From positions 1-6,785 of the forward strand of contig CALCMV010000138.1 of NCBI GenBank assembly GCA_937967535.1: a stretch of 6,785 bases of DNA, in the 5' to 3' direction. The first letter of the stretch is position 1. Each line of letters opens with the position of its first letter. Positions 5,770-6,785 of the stretch are shown one piece after another. The notes under the pieces are model-generated. The model was given only the letters and a program-made list of their open reading frames with translations. It searched no databases and was not told the origin of the DNA. The position numbers and the translations under genes were made by a program. The stretch is from an uncultured Saprospiraceae bacterium. GTDB taxonomy: Bacteria; Bacteroidota; Bacteroidia; Chitinophagales; Saprospiraceae.

Positions 5770-5934
5770 TGCCAAAAAAGCATAAAAATCTGCCAAAGCG
5801 ACCTGACATCAACCTGTCAATTTGTCTGATTTTGGCATTTTTTCAACTTTCTTTCTGAAGTTTCAAAAATGATTGAAAGTTGTGAAAATATTGAAAATAT
5901 AAAATTATTTTTTGTCGATTTTCTTTTTGCCAAA
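5770..5934 (+). promoter_or_regulatory. Cluster of TGCCAAA sites upstream of the phasin-like gene
   Basis: TGCCAAA occurs at 5770-5776, 5791-5797 and 5928-5934, and its reverse complement at 5831-5837. The first two are part of a 9-base direct repeat, TCTGCCAAA, spaced exactly 21 bases, close to two helical turns. Between the second and the inverted copy lies a nested TGACA (5804-5808) / TGTCA (5815-5819) inverted repeat. This is operator-like, but no regulator can be named. Confidence 0.35.
5844..5882. repeat. 8-bp inverted repeat upstream of the phasin-like gene
   Basis: CAACTTTC (5844-5851) and GAAAGTTG (5875-5882) are perfect reverse complements around 23 nt, which itself contains TGAAGTTTCA. 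It lies just downstream of the inverted TGCCAAA copy and upstream of the proposed promoter, so it would act on DNA rather than as leader RNA if that promoter is right. Confidence 0.35.
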
Positions 5935-6007
5935 TAATATATTTTAATCGAAGCAAAAACACCGCACTAAGCCATTAAAAGTACGATTTTTTGGTACATC
6001 AAAAAAT

Positions 6008-6015
6008 TAAATTTG
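6008..6015 (+). promoter_or_regulatory. Candidate -7 box for the phasin-like gene
   Basis: TAAATTTG followed by CA is an exact match to the Bacteroidota -7 element TAnnTTTG. The best upstream TTTG (5990-5993) is only 14 bases away, short of the usual 19 or so, so the -33 part is poor. Transcription from here would start near 6020 and give a leader of about 100 nt that includes the octamer array. Confidence 0.4.
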
Positions 6016-6071
6016 CACGGTTGTTGATGTTTGTTGAATGATTTTGAAAACGATAATTGAGCATTTGAAGT

Positions 6072-6103
6072 ATTTACTCATTTATTCATCTATTCATTTA
6101 CTC
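6072..6103 (+). repeat. Octamer tandem repeat in the leader of the phasin-like gene
   Basis: Four 8-nt units follow without gaps: ATTTACTC, ATTTATTC, ATCTATTC, ATTTACTC, then a degenerate ATTTTAAA. Inverted, the unit is GAGTAAAT, the same type as at 1111-1217. The array ends 18 bases before the ATG at 6122, so it may influence translation initiation or simply be a dispersed repeat that landed there. Confidence 0.6.
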
Positions 6104-6121
6104 ATTTTAAATAAAAATATC

Positions 6122-6466
6122 ATGGCAGATTTATTAAAAAAAGTCCTTTATACAGGCGTAGGCGTAGTCGCTACTGCAACCGAAACTATTCAAAAAAACA
6201 TTGACGAATTGGTAAAGAAAGGCTCTTTATCCGAAGAAGAAGGTAAGAAAGTTGTTACTGACTTCGTAGAAAACACGGAAGCTAAAAGAGAGGAGTACCA
6301 AAAACGTTTTACAGAAATGGTATCAGGCGTACTCGATAAACTCAATATCCCAACCGCCGACGATTTCAAAAACCTCACCGGACGTTTGGCAGACTTGGAA
6401 AAAGGTGCTAAAACTACCGCAAAGAAAACGACTCGCGCCGCTAAGAAAGCAGTCGCTGCAAAATAA
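6122..6466 (+). CDS. Phasin-like protein with Lys/Ala-rich histone-like tail
   Basis: The 114-residue protein fits the small phasin-like family (polyhydroxyalkanoate granule-associated, PhaF/PhaI-related) common in Bacteroidota. The N-terminus MADLLKKVLYTGVGVVATATE forms an amphipathic helix, ELVKKGSLSEEEGKKVV (29-45) is the family hallmark, 46-70 is a charged helix, and LNIPTADDFKNLTGRLADLE (74-93) is a short coiled-coil motif. Residues 94-114 are a basic tail made of KTTAKK, TTRAAKK and AVAAK steps, resembling the histone-H1-like end of PhaF, so nucleic-acid contact is possible. The frame is open to an ATG at 6038, but I reject that start: the extension is encoded by the octamer repeat and the family begins at MADLL. 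It has its own leader and terminator. No PHA synthase is nearby, so storage granules are not shown; many relatives have no proven role. Confidence 0.8.
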   Translation: MADLLKKVLYTGVGVVATATETIQKNIDELVKKGSLSEEEGKKVVTDFVENTEAKREEYQKRFTEMVSGVLDKLNIPTADDFKNLTGRLADLEKGAKTTAKKTTRAAKKAVAAK

Positions 6467-6471
6467 TTTGG

Positions 6472-6524
6472 TTATTGGGCAAGCCCTGATTGTTTATCAA
6501 CTATATGCCCACTCTTGCCAATAA
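6472..6524 (+). other. Hairpin between the phasin-like stop codon and the terminator
   Basis: TTATTGGGCAAG (6472-6483) pairs with CTTGCCAATAA (6514-6524) as an 11-bp stem with one bulged G. Inside, GGGC (6477-6480) could instead pair with GCCC at 6483-6486 or 6507-6510, so alternative folds exist. It begins six bases after the stop and precedes the intrinsic terminator by five bases. It may stabilise the 3' end of the mRNA. Confidence 0.45.
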
Positions 6525-6529
6525 GAATC

Positions 6530-6567
6530 ATGAGCCATTCCTGAATAAAGGATGGCTCATTTTTTTT
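6530..6567 (+). terminator. Rho-independent terminator of the phasin-like gene
   Basis: ATGAGCCAT (6530-6538) pairs perfectly with ATGGCTCAT (6552-6560). Two further C-G pairs (6540-6541 with 6550-6551) follow a single bulged T, with an 8-nt loop. The stem runs directly into T at 6560-6567. This is a textbook intrinsic terminator, 63 bases after the stop codon. Confidence 0.9.
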
Positions 6568-6676
6568 ATGAAAATGAAACCCGAGAATAGCACTCAAAAC
6601 TCCTTGCTAATGGTTTAATTCGTAATTCATTGACAATTAAAATTAGGCTACCCGTTTAAGTTTGCTTGCGGGATAG

Positions 6677-6762
6677 TACTCGTCTGACGAAGGTTTTTGT
6701 GAAATGTAGTGATTTGTCTCATAAAATATTCGCATTGAATAAAGGGATTCGTCTGACGAGTA
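6677..6762. repeat. Inverted pair of CTCGTCTGACGA hairpin units
   Basis: TACTCGTCTGACGAA (6677-6691) and TTCGTCTGACGAGTA (6748-6762) are reverse complements except at the central base. Each is itself a small hairpin, TCGTC-T-GACGA. The spacer of 56 bases has no ORF. The left copy is followed by AGGTTTTT, echoing the hairpin plus AGGTAAAA at 3303-3328. They lie in the last stretch of the window (6568-6785), where I see no gene; a gene to the right may relate to them. Confidence 0.5.
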
Positions 6763-6785
6763 TTCGCTTTAGGCAAAGTTAAATG

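Larger units (their letters stand above)
5140..6121. other. Intergenic region of nearly 1 kb between divergent genes
   Basis: No credible gene is seen between the ThuA start and the phasin-like start. From left to right it holds an octamer/heptamer array in the ThuA leader (5158-5216), a ThuA promoter candidate (5227-5257), a 10-bp inverted repeat (5342-5383), two inverted copies of a GACTTTGGAC...AATTAGGT repeat (5541-5714), a cluster of TGCCAAA sites (5770-5934), a hairpin (5844-5882), a phasin-gene promoter candidate (6008-6015) and an octamer array (6072-6103). I see nothing definite in 5390-5530. Confidence 0.6.

Noticed and set aside
5831..5850. Possible sigma-54 promoter (TTTGGCA followed by a T-run)
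   Set aside because: The GC dinucleotide required at the -12 position at the correct spacing is missing.
6038..6121. Upstream start adding 28 residues to the phasin-like protein
   Set aside because: The extension is encoded by leader sequence and the octamer repeat, gives an odd hydrophobic N-terminus, and is not part of the family, which begins at MADLL.
6568..6618. 16-codon open frame right after the terminator
   Set aside because: It is too short, begins in the terminator T-run, and has no upstream signal or recognisable sequence.

Overview
The window looks like a piece of a Bacteroidota chromosome, probably a Saprospiria- or Cytophagia-type organism. Four things point there. There is a secreted protein with a type IX secretion (Por) C-terminal sorting domain, a small Bacteroidota-style phasin-like protein, a five-helix membrane protein ending in a signature I associate with Bacteroidota, and several TAnnTTTG boxes of the Bacteroidota -7 promoter type. 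The assignment is inference from protein character and was not confirmed by a search.

Five genes are supported: (1) + 437-1108, a membrane protein of unknown function; (2) - 1222-2658, a T9SS-exported surface or secreted protein; (3) - 3668-4120, a GNAT acetyltransferase; (4) - 4378-5139, a ThuA-domain lipoprotein; (5) + 6122-6466, a phasin-like protein with a histone-like Lys/Ala tail. Genes 1 and 2 converge on a long hairpin that probably ends both transcripts. Genes 4 and 3 are read in the same direction but are separated by a long inverted repeat and a candidate new promoter. Gene 5 is divergent from gene 4, almost 1 kb away, with its own leader and a strong terminator. Nothing suggests one operon or one pathway; these look like independent single-gene units.

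By my arithmetic only about 54% of the window is coding, which is low for bacteria. The non-coding part is structured. It holds long inverted repeats at 1-114, 140-208, 1116-1197, 4170-4288 and 5541-5714. A 154-bp imperfect palindrome without indels lies at 2830-2983, and a MITE-like element with 18-bp perfect inverted ends at 3363-3555. Tandem arrays with an 8-nt period lie at 1111-1217, 3631-3670, 5158-5199 and 6072-6103, often starting exactly at a stop codon. A 20-mer from the palindrome recurs exactly in the leader of the ThuA gene. A heptamer, TGCCAAA, is clustered upstream of the phasin-like gene.

I see no defence system, CRISPR array, transposase, tRNA or rRNA. The part most worth following up is the intergenic repeat landscape, then the tailed phasin-like protein and its upstream region.
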